A stretch of DNA of 64,000 bases, from positions 1 through 64,000 of the forward strand of contig JAKAJL010000014.1 of NCBI GenBank assembly GCA_021813805.1, written 5' to 3'. The position numbers were made by a program, and so were the translations under genes. The notes under the pieces are model-generated. The model was not told the DNA's origin, did no database searches, and saw nothing but the letters and a program-made list of their open reading frames with translations. Every line of letters starts with the position of its first letter. Position 1 is the first letter of the stretch. Source of the DNA: Pseudomonadota bacterium. Lineage in GTDB: Bacteria; Pseudomonadota; Alphaproteobacteria; Rhizobiales; Beijerinckiaceae. This document shows, one piece after another, positions 10,778 to 22,087 of the stretch.

Positions 10778-11980
10778 ATGAACGTCGGTTCGCAGCCTCT
10801 CAACAGCCTCGACCTGCCGGGAGCGCCGGAAAATTGCCGCGTGGTCGTCGCCATGTCGGGCGGCGTCGATTCCTCGGTGGTCGCGGCCCTGCTCAAGGAG
10901 CAGGGCTATGACGTGGTCGGCGTCACCATGCAGCTTTACGACCACGGCGCGGCCGAGCACCGCCCGGGTTCGTGCTGCGCGGGCCAGGACATTTACGACG
11001 CCCGCCAAGCCGCCGCCCTGATCGGCATTCCGCATTATGTGCTCGATTACGAGACGCGGTTCCGCGACAAGGTGATCGACGCCTTCGCGCAATCCTACGC
11101 CGAAGGCGAAACGCCGATCCCCTGCGTGACCTGCAACCAGGAACTGAAGTTCACCGATCTGTTCGATGTCGCGCGCGACCTCGGCGCCGCCGCGCTGGCC
11201 ACCGGACATTATATTTCCTCGCGCAAGGACGGGGACGCACGCGCGCTTTTCCGCGCCCGCGACCCCGACCGCGACCAGAGCTATTTCCTGTTCGCCACGA
11301 CCCGCGAGCAATTGCAGATGCTGCGCTTTCCGCTCGGCGAAATGACCAAGCCCGAGGTGCGCGAGCACGCCCGCCGCTTCGGCCTGCCCAACGCCGACAA
11401 GCCGGACAGCCAGGACATCTGCTTCGTGCCGACTGGGCGCTATTCCGACATTGTTGAAAAGCTGGCGCCGCAGGCGGCCCAGCCCGGCGAAATCGTCCAT
11501 GTTGACGGTCGTGTGCTGGGGCGCCATTCAGGGGTGATGCATTTCACCATCGGCCAGAGGCGGGGCCTCGGGCTCGGCGCGGCGGCGGCGAGCGCGGGCG
11601 AGCCGCTTTTCGTGGTCAGGATCGAGGCGGCGAAGGCGCGGGTCACCGTGGGGCCGCGCTCGGCGCTCGCCACCCGGCGCGTGGCGCTGCGCGACGTCAA
11701 CTGGATCGGTCCCGGCCAGCTTGAGGAGGCCGCGCGCGCGGGCCGCGAGATCGCGGTGCGGGTGCGCTCGACCCGTCCGCCGGCGCCGGCGCTGCTCGAA
11801 TGGCGCGACGGTCAGATCTGGGTCGAATTCGTCGATGACGAGAGCGGCGTCGCCCCCGGCCAGGCCTGCGTGTTCTACGACAGCGCCGAGCCGCGCGCCC
11901 GCGTGCTCGGCGGCGGCTTCATCCGCGGCGCGGAAGCGGCGACGTCTCTCGCGCCCACCCCGCGCGCCGCCGCCGGATGA
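10778..11980 (+). CDS. mnmA: tRNA-specific 2-thiouridylase
   Basis: [45 protein letters not shown]. Confidence 0.95.
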   Translation: MNVGSQPLNSLDLPGAPENCRVVVAMSGGVDSSVVAALLKEQGYDVVGVTMQLYDHGAAEHRPGSCCAGQDIYDARQAAALIGIPHYVLDYETRFRDKVIDAFAQSYAEGETPIPCVTCNQELKFTDLFDVARDLGAAALATGHYISSRKDGDARALFRARDPDRDQSYFLFATTREQLQMLRFPLGEMTKPEVREHARRFGLPNADKPDSQDICFVPTGRYSDIVEKLAPQAAQPGEIVHVDGRVLGRHSGVMHFTIGQRRGLGLGAAAASAGEPLFVVRIEAAKARVTVGPRSALATRRVALRDVNWIGPGQLEEAARAGREIAVRVRSTRPPAPALLEWRDGQIWVEFVDDESGVAPGQACVFYDSAEPRARVLGGGFIRGAEAATSLAPTPRAAAG

Positions 11981-12636
11981 CGGAAGTCCGCCGCGAAATC
12001 GCGCAGCTGGAAAATGCGCATGTCGAAGAGGCCTACGCCCGCTGGGCGCCGGTCTATGACCTGTTTTTCGCCGCGGTCATGGCGCCGGGGCGGCGCGCGG
12101 CGGTCGCCGCCGCGCAAAGGCGGGGCGGGCTGATCCTCGACGTCGGCGTCGGCACCGGTCTCGAACTGCCGATGTTCGACCGGAAAGTCTCGGTTGTCGG
12201 CGTCGATCTGTCCGAGCCGATGCTGCGCCGCGCGCAGACGCGCGCGGCGCGCGAAAAGCTGCGGCAGGTCGCGGGGCTTTGCGTGATGGACGCCACCCGT
12301 CTCGCCTTCCCGTCCGGCCATTTCGATTCAGTGGTCGCGCCTTATGTGCTGACGGTCGTTCCCGATCCGGCGGCGACGCTCGACGAACTGGCGCGGGTGG
12401 TCAAGCCGGGGGGAGAGATCGTCCTGGTCAATCATGTCGGGGCGGAAAAAGGGCCGATCGCCTGGGTCGAATCCTGGCTCGGCAGGAAATCCGCTTCGCT
12501 CGGCTGGCGCCCGGAATTCCCCTGGGCGATCCTCGGAGACTGGATCGCCGCCCGAGCGGACCTGCGCCTCGTGGAGCGCCGACATATCGCGCCGCTCGGG
12601 CTTTTCACGCTGTCGCGAATCGAGCGGATTAAATAG
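11977..12636 (+). CDS. Class I SAM-dependent methyltransferase (PmtA/UbiE-like)
   Basis: [35 protein letters not shown]. Confidence 0.8.
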   Translation: MTEVRREIAQLENAHVEEAYARWAPVYDLFFAAVMAPGRRAAVAAAQRRGGLILDVGVGTGLELPMFDRKVSVVGVDLSEPMLRRAQTRAAREKLRQVAGLCVMDATRLAFPSGHFDSVVAPYVLTVVPDPAATLDELARVVKPGGEIVLVNHVGAEKGPIAWVESWLGRKSASLGWRPEFPWAILGDWIAARADLRLVERRHIAPLGLFTLSRIERIK

Positions 12637-12743
12637 TCCCGCTTTCTTGACAATCGAGGAAGCGGCGGACTATAGACCGCCCACTTGAAGCGCGGCGCGT
12701 CCGCGCATTGAGGACTTGAGGCGCGGCATTGCCGCGTTTCGGG

Positions 12744-12820
12744 GGCGGAGTAGCTCAGCCGGCTAGAGCAGAGGAATCATAATCCTTGTGTCGGGGGTTC
12801 GAGTCCCTCCTCCGCTACCA
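12744..12820 (+). tRNA. tRNA-Met (CAT anticodon)
   Basis: ggcggagtagctcagccggctagagcagaggaatCATaatccttgtgtcgggggttcgagtccctcctccgctacca; full cloverleaf and encoded CCA. Confidence 0.95.
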
Positions 12821-13645
12821 ATCTCGCCAAGGCGGCGAATTAGTGAGCAAAATAAACTGCTTGAAACGGCGGTAGCGAGTCGCGCTGTCGTTTCATGCCC
12901 AGGCGCCGTCTCTCATTCTGGGAGAGCGGACCTTTGGCCCTACTCAGTATTCTTCTCCGCCGCGACGGTCGCTATTGCCTTCAGGCGCGCATGCCCGTCA
13001 CGGCCGGAGCGATCTGCGGATCGCGCGTGTTCCGCTCCGCGCTCGAGACCTCGTCCTTCAGGAGGGCGCGGCGCCGCGTCTCGCTTTGCCTGTCGTGGTT
13101 CGTGGACGCGAAGGACCGTCCAGAAATCGCCTCGCACGGCGTCTCGCTGCTGCGCCAGATTTCGATCGAGCTTGAACGAGGTTTCCCGTTCGAGGGCGGC
13201 GTCCTCGCCGCGCGAGCGACGCTGGAGCGTTACGTCCCCGCAGGCGGCTGACCGAGCGCCGGGGCGCCGGCCTCGCCCCGGACAGGCCGGTCCCGGCTTC
13301 ACCGGAAAATGGAAGCCGTTCGTCGAAGAAAACCAGACCGGCGAAAAGGCGCATCAGGCGAAATCTACCGGCGACGCGTCCAGCTCGGGCTTCGCCGCCG
13401 GCTGGAGGCGCGACTAGAATGAAAGCCGACCCCACTCCGGTCTCGGATGGCGCACGCGGTTCGCGTTCGCCAATGCGTTCCCCGGGCGTGGGCCGGCGCG
13501 AAGCCGTCAGCCTTGCTCCAGCCCACGATATTCGCCGCTCCCGAAAGGACTCAACCGTCAGGGCGAACTCAGAGCCGAATAAAGTTGGTGGCAATGTTGA
13601 TGACGATGCGGGGTCCTTTTCAGGCGCGGCGTTTTCCATCGGGAA

Positions 13646-14650
13646 TTATACCCCGCGCCGCCGGCGCCTCGAGGCGGCTTCGATCGGGGTCCGGTCAGAC
13701 CATCGGACCACGCGTCCATCCATGTCCGCAGCCCAGGCGGCGGCGCCGGGAAAGGCGGCAAGGATGGCGCGAATCTTCTCACGCGGCGCGACATAGAGCG
13801 CCGTGGAGAGCGCGTCGGCGACGACGGCTGACGGCGCGTGCGCGGTGAGCCACGCCCAATGACGGGCCGGCCGGCCCGTCCGCGGGTCGAACAGGTGATG
13901 GTCGCCATTATGGGCAAAGACCATTCCCGACGCCGCCGAGGTCGCCAGGGCGCCGCCCGCGAGCCGGATCGCATCGCGCTTGTTCGGCAGGTCGACTTTC
14001 CAAAAGCCCTGCTTCGGCGTCCCGATGGCGCGCATTTCTCCCAGATCGACGAACACGCGGTCGAAGCCGCGCCGTTTGAGGATTTCCACGCCGCGATCGG
14101 TCACATAGCCTTGCGCCACGCCGTTGAGGGTCACGCGCCGATGATCGCGCAAGTCGATCCTGTCGGCGTCGAACATTATTCCGTCGAATCCCACTTTCAG
14201 GCGCGCCGCGTCGAAATCCGGTCCGTATGGCGCCGCGCGGTCGAGGTTTCGCTTGTACCAGCCGATAAAAAAATCCCAGAGCGGCTGGACGGTCGGGTCG
14301 AACAGGCCGCCGCTTGCCTTGTGGACTCGGGCGCAGAGGTCGAGAACCGACAGGAAATCCAGGGAGGGCGAGACAAGCCGCCCCTCGGCGTTGAGGCGCG
14401 AAATCTCGGAATCGGCGCGCGAAAGACTGAAAATCCGCTCAAGCCGCTCGATCTCCGCCATGATTTCGGCGACCGCCGCTTCAGGCGCCGCCGCGCCCCG
14501 TCCGGCGAAAAGCAGCCGGACCTGCGCGCCCATCGCCGCGCCGCGCCATTCGCGCGTCGCCGTCGTCGCGCCTCCGCCGAAACAGGTCGCCCCCGCTCCG
14601 AGAGCGAAAAGAGTGAGCACGCGCCGCCGCGTCGGTTTGGCTTCAACCAT
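13646..14650 (-). CDS. nirX: ApbE-family FAD:protein FMN transferase, NirX/NosX type
   Basis: Tat signal TRRRVLTLFALG; RIFSLSRADSEISRLNAEG; overlaps the NirI/NosR-like gene, which is divergent from nirS. Confidence 0.8.
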   Translation of the reverse strand: MVEAKPTRRRVLTLFALGAGATCFGGGATTATREWRGAAMGAQVRLLFAGRGAAAPEAAVAEIMAEIERLERIFSLSRADSEISRLNAEGRLVSPSLDFLSVLDLCARVHKASGGLFDPTVQPLWDFFIGWYKRNLDRAAPYGPDFDAARLKVGFDGIMFDADRIDLRDHRRVTLNGVAQGYVTDRGVEILKRRGFDRVFVDLGEMRAIGTPKQGFWKVDLPNKRDAIRLAGGALATSAASGMVFAHNGDHHLFDPRTGRPARHWAWLTAHAPSAVVADALSTALYVAPREKIRAILAAFPGAAAWAADMDGRVVRWSDRTPIEAASRRRRRGV

Positions 14651-16694
14651 CGCCCGCCTCCTTTTGGCTCGCGGCCATCGCCTCCAGCGCCTGGCGCCGC
14701 GCCTCGCGTCCTGCGAGCCCCTTGCAGACCTTGGGGTCGTGGTACATCGATTGGCAGTTCAGGCAGTAGATGCATTCGTTCGGGCTGATGACCCCCAGCG
14801 GATTGATCGCCTGCACCGGGCATTTGACCGCGCATTGCCGGCATTCGCGCCCGCATTGCGGCCGCCGTTTCAGCCAGTCGAAAATATGCATCCGCGCCGG
14901 CAGGGCGAGGGCGCCGCCCAGCGGACAGAGATAACGGCAATAGGCCCGGCGCACGAACAGGCCGGCGGCGAGCGTGACGACGGCGTAAAGCACGAAGGGC
15001 CACGGACGCATGAAATGCAAAGCGATCACCGTCTTGAAGGGTTCGGCCTCGGCCGCGCGGAAAGCGTCGTCCATGCTGTTGAGCGAAATGGCGAGAATAG
15101 CAAGAAAAACCAGATACTTGATCATTCCAAGGCGTTCGTGGACGCCCCAGGGCGGCTCCCATTGCCTCACGCCCAGACGCCGCGCGGCCTCATTCAGAAG
15201 CTCCTGCAAGGCGCCGAAGGGGCAGAGCCAGCCGCAGAACACGCCACGTCCCCAGAACAGCATGGCAAGCGCGACGAAGCTCCACAGGATGAAAATCATC
15301 GGATCGAGGAGGAACAGCTCCCATTTGAATTCGCCGCGCACGGCGTGCACGAAAGTGACGACCTGCACCACCGACAATTGGGCCTTGGCGTAAAGGCCGA
15401 GAAAGATCAGCGTCAAACCGAGAAAGATGATGCGCGTCCACCGGTACAGGAGGAGATGTTGGACGAACCGGTCCTGAAACAGCAATATGCCGAACAGCGC
15501 CGCGAGCATGGCCACCAGCGCGACGATCTCGGCGGCGCGGGCTCGCCAGATTTGCATCCACAACTCGGATTCGCCGGGCGTCGGCGGGGCGACATAAGAG
15601 GCGGGAAGCCTCCCGTCGAGGAAGAAGGTCGCGCTTTGCTCCTGGCCGTCTGGCGTGTGGCGCGTCAGCATCAGGGCGATGCGGAAGGGCCGCGTGGGAT
15701 CGAAGCCCGAGGCGGCGGGCAGGATGAACAGCGCCTTTTCGCGCAGATCCGGCGCGTCGGGCGTCGCCAGTTCGTCGAGGTCGCGATGCATCGCCTTGGT
15801 CAGGCGAATCGTCCTGCCGCCCTGGGCGATCGCCACATGCTCGAAAACGCCCGAGCTTCGCCAGTTCCCGCCGAGAATCGACAGAAGTCCACGCGAGCCG
15901 ACGAACAGGATATTGTCCTCGGGCCCGATGTTTCCCGAAAGCGAATCGAAGATGCGCCGGCCAAACAGATTGCGTCCGATTCCGGCCGGCGTCGCAAGCG
16001 CCGCATAGGCTTCGATGAGCAACTGGCCAGGCTCCTCGGCGCGCGCGCCCACGGAGTCGGCGAATTCCTTTTCCAGGACGCGGCGCTCAAAAATCGCGCC
16101 CTGCTTTTCCAGCGCGCGCCAATCCGCGGGCTCGAACTTCTCGCGCAGGATTTTGCCGCCGCCGAGTTCGCCGACCGCGCGCGCCACCACCCGCGCGCCG
16201 CGCACGACGGCGTCGCGAAAGACGCTGCTCGACACCGTCGCTCCCGCCAGAATGGGAACGCGGCCCTTCGCCCCGGAAATGGCGATATGCGACAAATCCC
16301 TGATGTCGAGCCCACGCAGGCTCGCCACGAAATCGTCGAGCTGTTTCTTGGAAATGCCGATGATCAGGATCGGCTCGTCCTGCCGGATCAATCTGGCGGC
16401 GACGACTTTCAAATCGGCGTCGAGCGCAACGTAAATATCGACCGGCTGTCCCGAATAGCCGACCGAATGAATGAGCGTCCAGGTCGAAAAGGCCCAGCCC
16501 AACGGCGCGCCGTTGGCGCGCGCCTCGACAAAGGAGGCGCCGTCCTTCCGTCGCGCCTCGACGTCAACGGAAACGCCTTGGCGCGCAAAGGCCGACCGTG
16601 CGAACGCCTCCAGCTCCTGCGCCGCCGCGACGCGCGCGCATCCCAGCGCCATCACGCACAGGATCATGATCCTGAGGTAAATTCTCCGCGCCAT
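14643..16694 (-). CDS. nirI: NosR/NirI-type membrane flavo-iron-sulfur regulator or maturation protein
   Basis: FMN-binding motif GATVSS; polytopic; CGRECRQCAVKCP and CIYCLNC ferredoxin motifs; divergent from nirS. Start placed at MARRIYLRIM. Confidence 0.8.
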   Translation of the reverse strand: MARRIYLRIMILCVMALGCARVAAAQELEAFARSAFARQGVSVDVEARRKDGASFVEARANGAPLGWAFSTWTLIHSVGYSGQPVDIYVALDADLKVVAARLIRQDEPILIIGISKKQLDDFVASLRGLDIRDLSHIAISGAKGRVPILAGATVSSSVFRDAVVRGARVVARAVGELGGGKILREKFEPADWRALEKQGAIFERRVLEKEFADSVGARAEEPGQLLIEAYAALATPAGIGRNLFGRRIFDSLSGNIGPEDNILFVGSRGLLSILGGNWRSSGVFEHVAIAQGGRTIRLTKAMHRDLDELATPDAPDLREKALFILPAASGFDPTRPFRIALMLTRHTPDGQEQSATFFLDGRLPASYVAPPTPGESELWMQIWRARAAEIVALVAMLAALFGILLFQDRFVQHLLLYRWTRIIFLGLTLIFLGLYAKAQLSVVQVVTFVHAVRGEFKWELFLLDPMIFILWSFVALAMLFWGRGVFCGWLCPFGALQELLNEAARRLGVRQWEPPWGVHERLGMIKYLVFLAILAISLNSMDDAFRAAEAEPFKTVIALHFMRPWPFVLYAVVTLAAGLFVRRAYCRYLCPLGGALALPARMHIFDWLKRRPQCGRECRQCAVKCPVQAINPLGVISPNECIYCLNCQSMYHDPKVCKGLAGREARRQALEAMAASQKEAGDG

Positions 16695-16752
16695 CGCCTC
16701 TCCGCCACAGCCCCTCGGCCTGCATCCTATCACCACATCCGCTGGGCAAGAG

Positions 16753-16799
16753 CCTTGACTTCGGTTAGAAGTGGCAAAGCTCCCTAACCAAAGTCAAGG
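16753..16799. promoter_or_regulatory. Inverted pair of Dnr/FNR-like boxes in the nirI-nirS intergenic region
   Basis: ccttgacttcggttag ...15 nt... ctaaccaaagtcaagg; arms complementary over 16 bp with one G.T mismatch. Confidence 0.65.
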
Positions 16800-16809
16800 T
16801 AGGCCTTGA

Positions 16810-18615
<1,806 letters not shown>

Positions 18616-18623
18616 CCTTGACG

Positions 18624-18652
18624 GCGGCGGAGGGCGCCTCGCCCCCCGCCGC
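18624..18652 (+). other. Intercistronic stem-loop nirS-nirC
   Basis: gcggcgg...ccgccgc, GC-rich hairpin directly after the nirS stop, no U tract. Confidence 0.5.
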
Positions 18653-18675
18653 GACGCCGTTTCCGGGAGCAGCGA

Positions 18676-18987
18676 ATGGCCAAGGGCGCGGCCCTTCTGA
18701 CGATGATCGCCCTGCTCCCGCCGGCCTGTGCTGCGGCCCAACAGCCGCGAGACAAGCTCGTTTCGCTGGTGCGTCAGGACTGCGGTTCGTGCCATGGCCT
18801 CACGCTCAAGGGCGGACTGGGACCAGCGCTCCTGCCGCCGAATCTCGCCGGCAAGAGCGTCGAGGGGCTGGCCGCGATCATTCTCGACGGCGTCCCCGGC
18901 ACGCCCATGCCGCCGTGGCGCGGCGAATTGAGTCCCGAGGACGCGCGCTGGATCGCGCAAGAGCTGAAGGAGGGCTTTCCGCAGTGA
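18676..18987 (+). CDS. nirC: Monoheme c-type cytochrome NirC
   Basis: CGSCHGLTLKGGLGPALLP; position after nirS. Confidence 0.85.
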   Translation: MAKGAALLTMIALLPPACAAAQQPRDKLVSLVRQDCGSCHGLTLKGGLGPALLPPNLAGKSVEGLAAIILDGVPGTPMPPWRGELSPEDARWIAQELKEGFPQ

Positions 18988-20177
18988 AACGCAGGGCCTT
19001 TCTGGGGGCGGGCCTGGCGGCCGGCGCCCTGTTCGCCTCCAATGCGGGCGGGCGCGCGGAAGAGCCGGCGCCGCGGGCGACCGGCTGTCTCGGTCTGATC
19101 GTCGAGCGCGCCTCGGGCTCGGTCCTTCTCATCGACAATGTCCGGCGCGCTGCGCTCGGCCGCATCGAAGGTCTTGGCGACCTTTCGCACGCGACCGCCG
19201 TCTTCTCCCCCTGCGAGCGCTATGCCTATGTCTTCGGCCGCGACGGCGGCCTGACTAAGCTGGACCTGCTCGAAAGCCGCATCGAAAAGCGCGTCTTGCA
19301 GTCGGGCAATTCCATCGGCGGCGCCATTTCCGACGACGGCCGGCTGATCGCGGTCGCCAATTACACGCCCGGCGGCGTCAACATTTTTGACGCCGACGCC
19401 CTGGCGCAAGCCGCTTCCATCCCCGCGCTCGGCGCCGACGGCAAAGCCTCGAAAACCGTCGGCATCGTGCCGCTGCCGGGCCGGCGCTTCATTTTCTCGC
19501 TCTATGACGCGGGCGAAATCTGGATCGCCGATTTCGGCGACGGCGCGACCCCGAAGCTGACCAAATTCGCAAATGCGGGCCGTCTGCCTTACGACGGCAA
19601 CGTCACCTCCGACGCACGGCATTACCTCGCCGGCCTGTTCGGCGAGGACGGCTTCGCTCACATCGATTTGTGGGCGCCGGAACTCAAATGCGAGCGCGTG
19701 GCCCAGAATTATTTCGGCGGCCAGCAGCGCTTGCCGGTCTATAAAATGCCGCATCTGGAAGGCTGGGGCCAATCGGCCGGCGAACTTCTGCTGCCGGCCT
19801 GCGGCGCCCATGAGGTCCTGGCCATCGACCTCCAGACCATGGCTTTGAAAAAGCGCATCCCGACCCATGGCCAGCCGGTCTTTTGCGTCGCGCGGCCGGA
19901 CGGGCGCGAGGTCTGGGTCAATTTCGCCCATCCGCTCAACGACATCGTGCAGATCATCGACGTCCCGACGCTGGACGTCGTCCATTCCTTCGCGCCCGGT
20001 CCCGGCGTGATGCATCTAGAATTCACGCCGCGCGGCAATGAAATCTGGATTTCCGCGCGCGACGCCGACCGCGTCGTGGTGATGGACGTGCGGCGGCGGG
20101 AAAAGATCGCGGAAATTCCGGCGCAGAAACCGTCCGGCATTCTCTTCGCGTCCCGCGCGCACCGGCTGGGGGGCTGA
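18984..20177 (+). CDS. nirF: Heme d1 biosynthesis protein NirF
   Basis: GTG start overlapping nirC; d1-propeller-like protein lacking CXXCH; signal peptide KRRAFLGAGLAAG. Confidence 0.92.
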   Translation: MKRRAFLGAGLAAGALFASNAGGRAEEPAPRATGCLGLIVERASGSVLLIDNVRRAALGRIEGLGDLSHATAVFSPCERYAYVFGRDGGLTKLDLLESRIEKRVLQSGNSIGGAISDDGRLIAVANYTPGGVNIFDADALAQAASIPALGADGKASKTVGIVPLPGRRFIFSLYDAGEIWIADFGDGATPKLTKFANAGRLPYDGNVTSDARHYLAGLFGEDGFAHIDLWAPELKCERVAQNYFGGQQRLPVYKMPHLEGWGQSAGELLLPACGAHEVLAIDLQTMALKKRIPTHGQPVFCVARPDGREVWVNFAHPLNDIVQIIDVPTLDVVHSFAPGPGVMHLEFTPRGNEIWISARDADRVVVMDVRRREKIAEIPAQKPSGILFASRAHRLGG

Positions 20178-20178
20178 C

Positions 20179-21150
20179 ATGCTGTCGGAAGGGGATCGCC
20201 GCCTGATTGACGGATTCCAGCGCGATTTCCCGCTGGAGCCCGAACCGTTCCGCTCCGTCGCCGACAAGCTCGGACTCGAGGAATCCGCCGTGCTGGCGAG
20301 CCTGATCGGCTTACGCGAAGCCGGGGTCGTTTCGCGCCTCGGCGCAGTGCTGCGCCCCAACTGCGCCGGCGCTTCGACGCTTGCGGCCATGGCCGCGCCG
20401 GCCCACAAGCTGGAGGCGATCGCCGAAGCCATCAACGCCGAGCCGGGCGTCAATCACAATTACGAGCGCGAACATGCGCTCAATCTCTGGTTCGTCATCA
20501 CCGGCGCCAGTCGCGCCGCGATCGCCGCCAGCCTCGCGCGCATCCATGCCCGCGTCGGTCTTGAGGTGCTGGATTTTCCGCTGCTGCGCGCTTTTCACAT
20601 CGATTTGGGGTTTCCGATCTTCACGATCGGCGAGGGCGCGAAAAAAGTCGCGCGCGTCGCCAGTCCGCCGCCGCCCGACGCTGACGATATCCGGCTACTG
20701 ACAGCGATCGAAGACGGACTGCCGTTGTGCCCGCGCCCTTACCAGCAGGTCGCGACCCGTCTGGGCTGGGACGAGCAGGACGTCATCGCCCGCCTGCGGC
20801 GCCTGATCGCCGACGGCGCTGTCGCGCGCTTCGGTCTGGTAGTGCGCCATCACGTTCTGGGCTATCGCGCCAACGCCATGGTCGTCTGGGACGTCGACGA
20901 CGGCGTCGTGCCGGACGTCGGCGCCCGTCTCGCTGCGGCGCCGGGCGTGACGCTCTGCTATGAGCGGCCGCGGCGCCCGCCGATCTGGCGCTACAATCTC
21001 TATTCCATGGTCCATGGACGTGACCACGAACAGGTCCGCTCCGACATAGCCGCGCTCGCGGAAAACGTCGGCGCGGCGAGCCGCGGCCATGAAATCCTGT
21101 TCTCGCGCCGCTGCTTCCGTCAGCGCGGGGCGAAGCTTTCCGCCGCCTGA
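20179..21150 (+). CDS. nirDL: Fused siroheme decarboxylase NirDL (two Lrp/AsnC-like domains)
   Basis: 323 aa, two tandem HTH+AsnC repeats (LIDGFQRDFPLEPEPF and LLTAIEDGLPLCPRPYQQVA). Confidence 0.88.
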   Translation: MLSEGDRRLIDGFQRDFPLEPEPFRSVADKLGLEESAVLASLIGLREAGVVSRLGAVLRPNCAGASTLAAMAAPAHKLEAIAEAINAEPGVNHNYEREHALNLWFVITGASRAAIAASLARIHARVGLEVLDFPLLRAFHIDLGFPIFTIGEGAKKVARVASPPPPDADDIRLLTAIEDGLPLCPRPYQQVATRLGWDEQDVIARLRRLIADGAVARFGLVVRHHVLGYRANAMVVWDVDDGVVPDVGARLAAAPGVTLCYERPRRPPIWRYNLYSMVHGRDHEQVRSDIAALAENVGAASRGHEILFSRRCFRQRGAKLSAA

Positions 21151-21158
21151 GACTCTGC

Positions 21159-21605
21159 ATGTTCGACGACATCGACCGAAGGATCATCAATCATTGGCAG
21201 GGCGGCTTTCCCCTGGTCGCGCGGCCTTTCGCCGCTGTCGCCTCCGACGCCGGGATTTCCGAGGACGAGGCGATTCTCCGCATCCGCCGCTTGCGCGAAG
21301 AGGGCGTGCTGACCCGCTTCGGTCCGCTTTTCAACGCCGATGCGCTGGGCGGCGCCTTCTGCCTCTGCGCCATGGCCGTGCCGGCGCAGCAATGGGAGGC
21401 GACGCTCGCAGTCGTCAATGCGCGCGTCGAAGTCGCGCATAATTACGAGCGCGATCATCGCCTCAACATGTGGTTCGTGCTGGCGACCGAAAGGCCCGGA
21501 ACAATCGAAAAGGTCTGCGCCGAGATCGAGCAGGCGACCGGCCTGCGCGTCTTCGCCTTTCCCAAACTGCGCGAATTTTTCGTCGATTTCCGGGTGAGCG
21601 CATGA
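21159..21605 (+). CDS. nirG: Siroheme decarboxylase subunit NirG
   Basis: IINHWQGGFPLVARPFAAVASDAG; VAHNYERDHRLNMWFVLA. Confidence 0.85.
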   Translation: MFDDIDRRIINHWQGGFPLVARPFAAVASDAGISEDEAILRIRRLREEGVLTRFGPLFNADALGGAFCLCAMAVPAQQWEATLAVVNARVEVAHNYERDHRLNMWFVLATERPGTIEKVCAEIEQATGLRVFAFPKLREFFVDFRVSA

Positions 21606-22084
21606 AGACGATCGACGAGATCGACCGAGCCTTGATCTGCGCGACGCAGGCTGGATTGCCGTTCGATCGGCAGCCATATGCGCGGGTCGGCGAAGGCGTC
21701 GGGTTGAGCGAGACGGAGGTGATCGAGCGTTTCTCGCGCATGATCGACAAAGGAATCGTCCGCCGCATCGGCCTCGTGCCCAATCATTTCCGCCTTGGTC
21801 TCAACGCCAATGGCATGACCGTCTGGGATGTCGCCGACGAGCAGGCGGAGCGCCTCGGCGCCTGGGTCGGCGCGCTCGATTTCGTCAGTCATTGTTATCT
21901 GCGACCGCGCGCTCTGCCTGATTGGCCCTACAATCTCTTCGCCATGGCCCATGGCGCGACGCACGACGAGGTCCGGGACAAAGCGCGCCGCATCGCCGAT
22001 CTGCTCGGACCCGCCTGCCGCGGCTCGGACATTCTGTTCTCGACACGCATCCTCAAGAAAACCGGCCTGCGCCTCGCGGAGTGA
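21602..22084 (+). CDS. nirH: Siroheme decarboxylase subunit NirH
   Basis: MKTIDEIDRALICATQAGLPFDRQPY; WPYNLFAMAHG; 4-bp overlap with nirG. Confidence 0.85.
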   Translation: MKTIDEIDRALICATQAGLPFDRQPYARVGEGVGLSETEVIERFSRMIDKGIVRRIGLVPNHFRLGLNANGMTVWDVADEQAERLGAWVGALDFVSHCYLRPRALPDWPYNLFAMAHGATHDEVRDKARRIADLLGPACRGSDILFSTRILKKTGLRLAE

Positions 22085-22087
22085 TCC

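Noticed and set aside
12895-13251. 118-aa ORF after tRNA-Met
   Set aside because: No recognisable domain or clear RBS; possible remnant only
14643-16694. Naming this gene nosR
   Set aside because: Context (divergent from nirS, far from nosZ, with ApbE partner) matches NirI; a tree is needed to settle it
14253-16787. 844-aa plus-strand ORF over nirX/nirI
   Set aside because: Low-complexity Arg/Ala/Gln composition; the minus strand has recognisable FMN and Fe-S motifs
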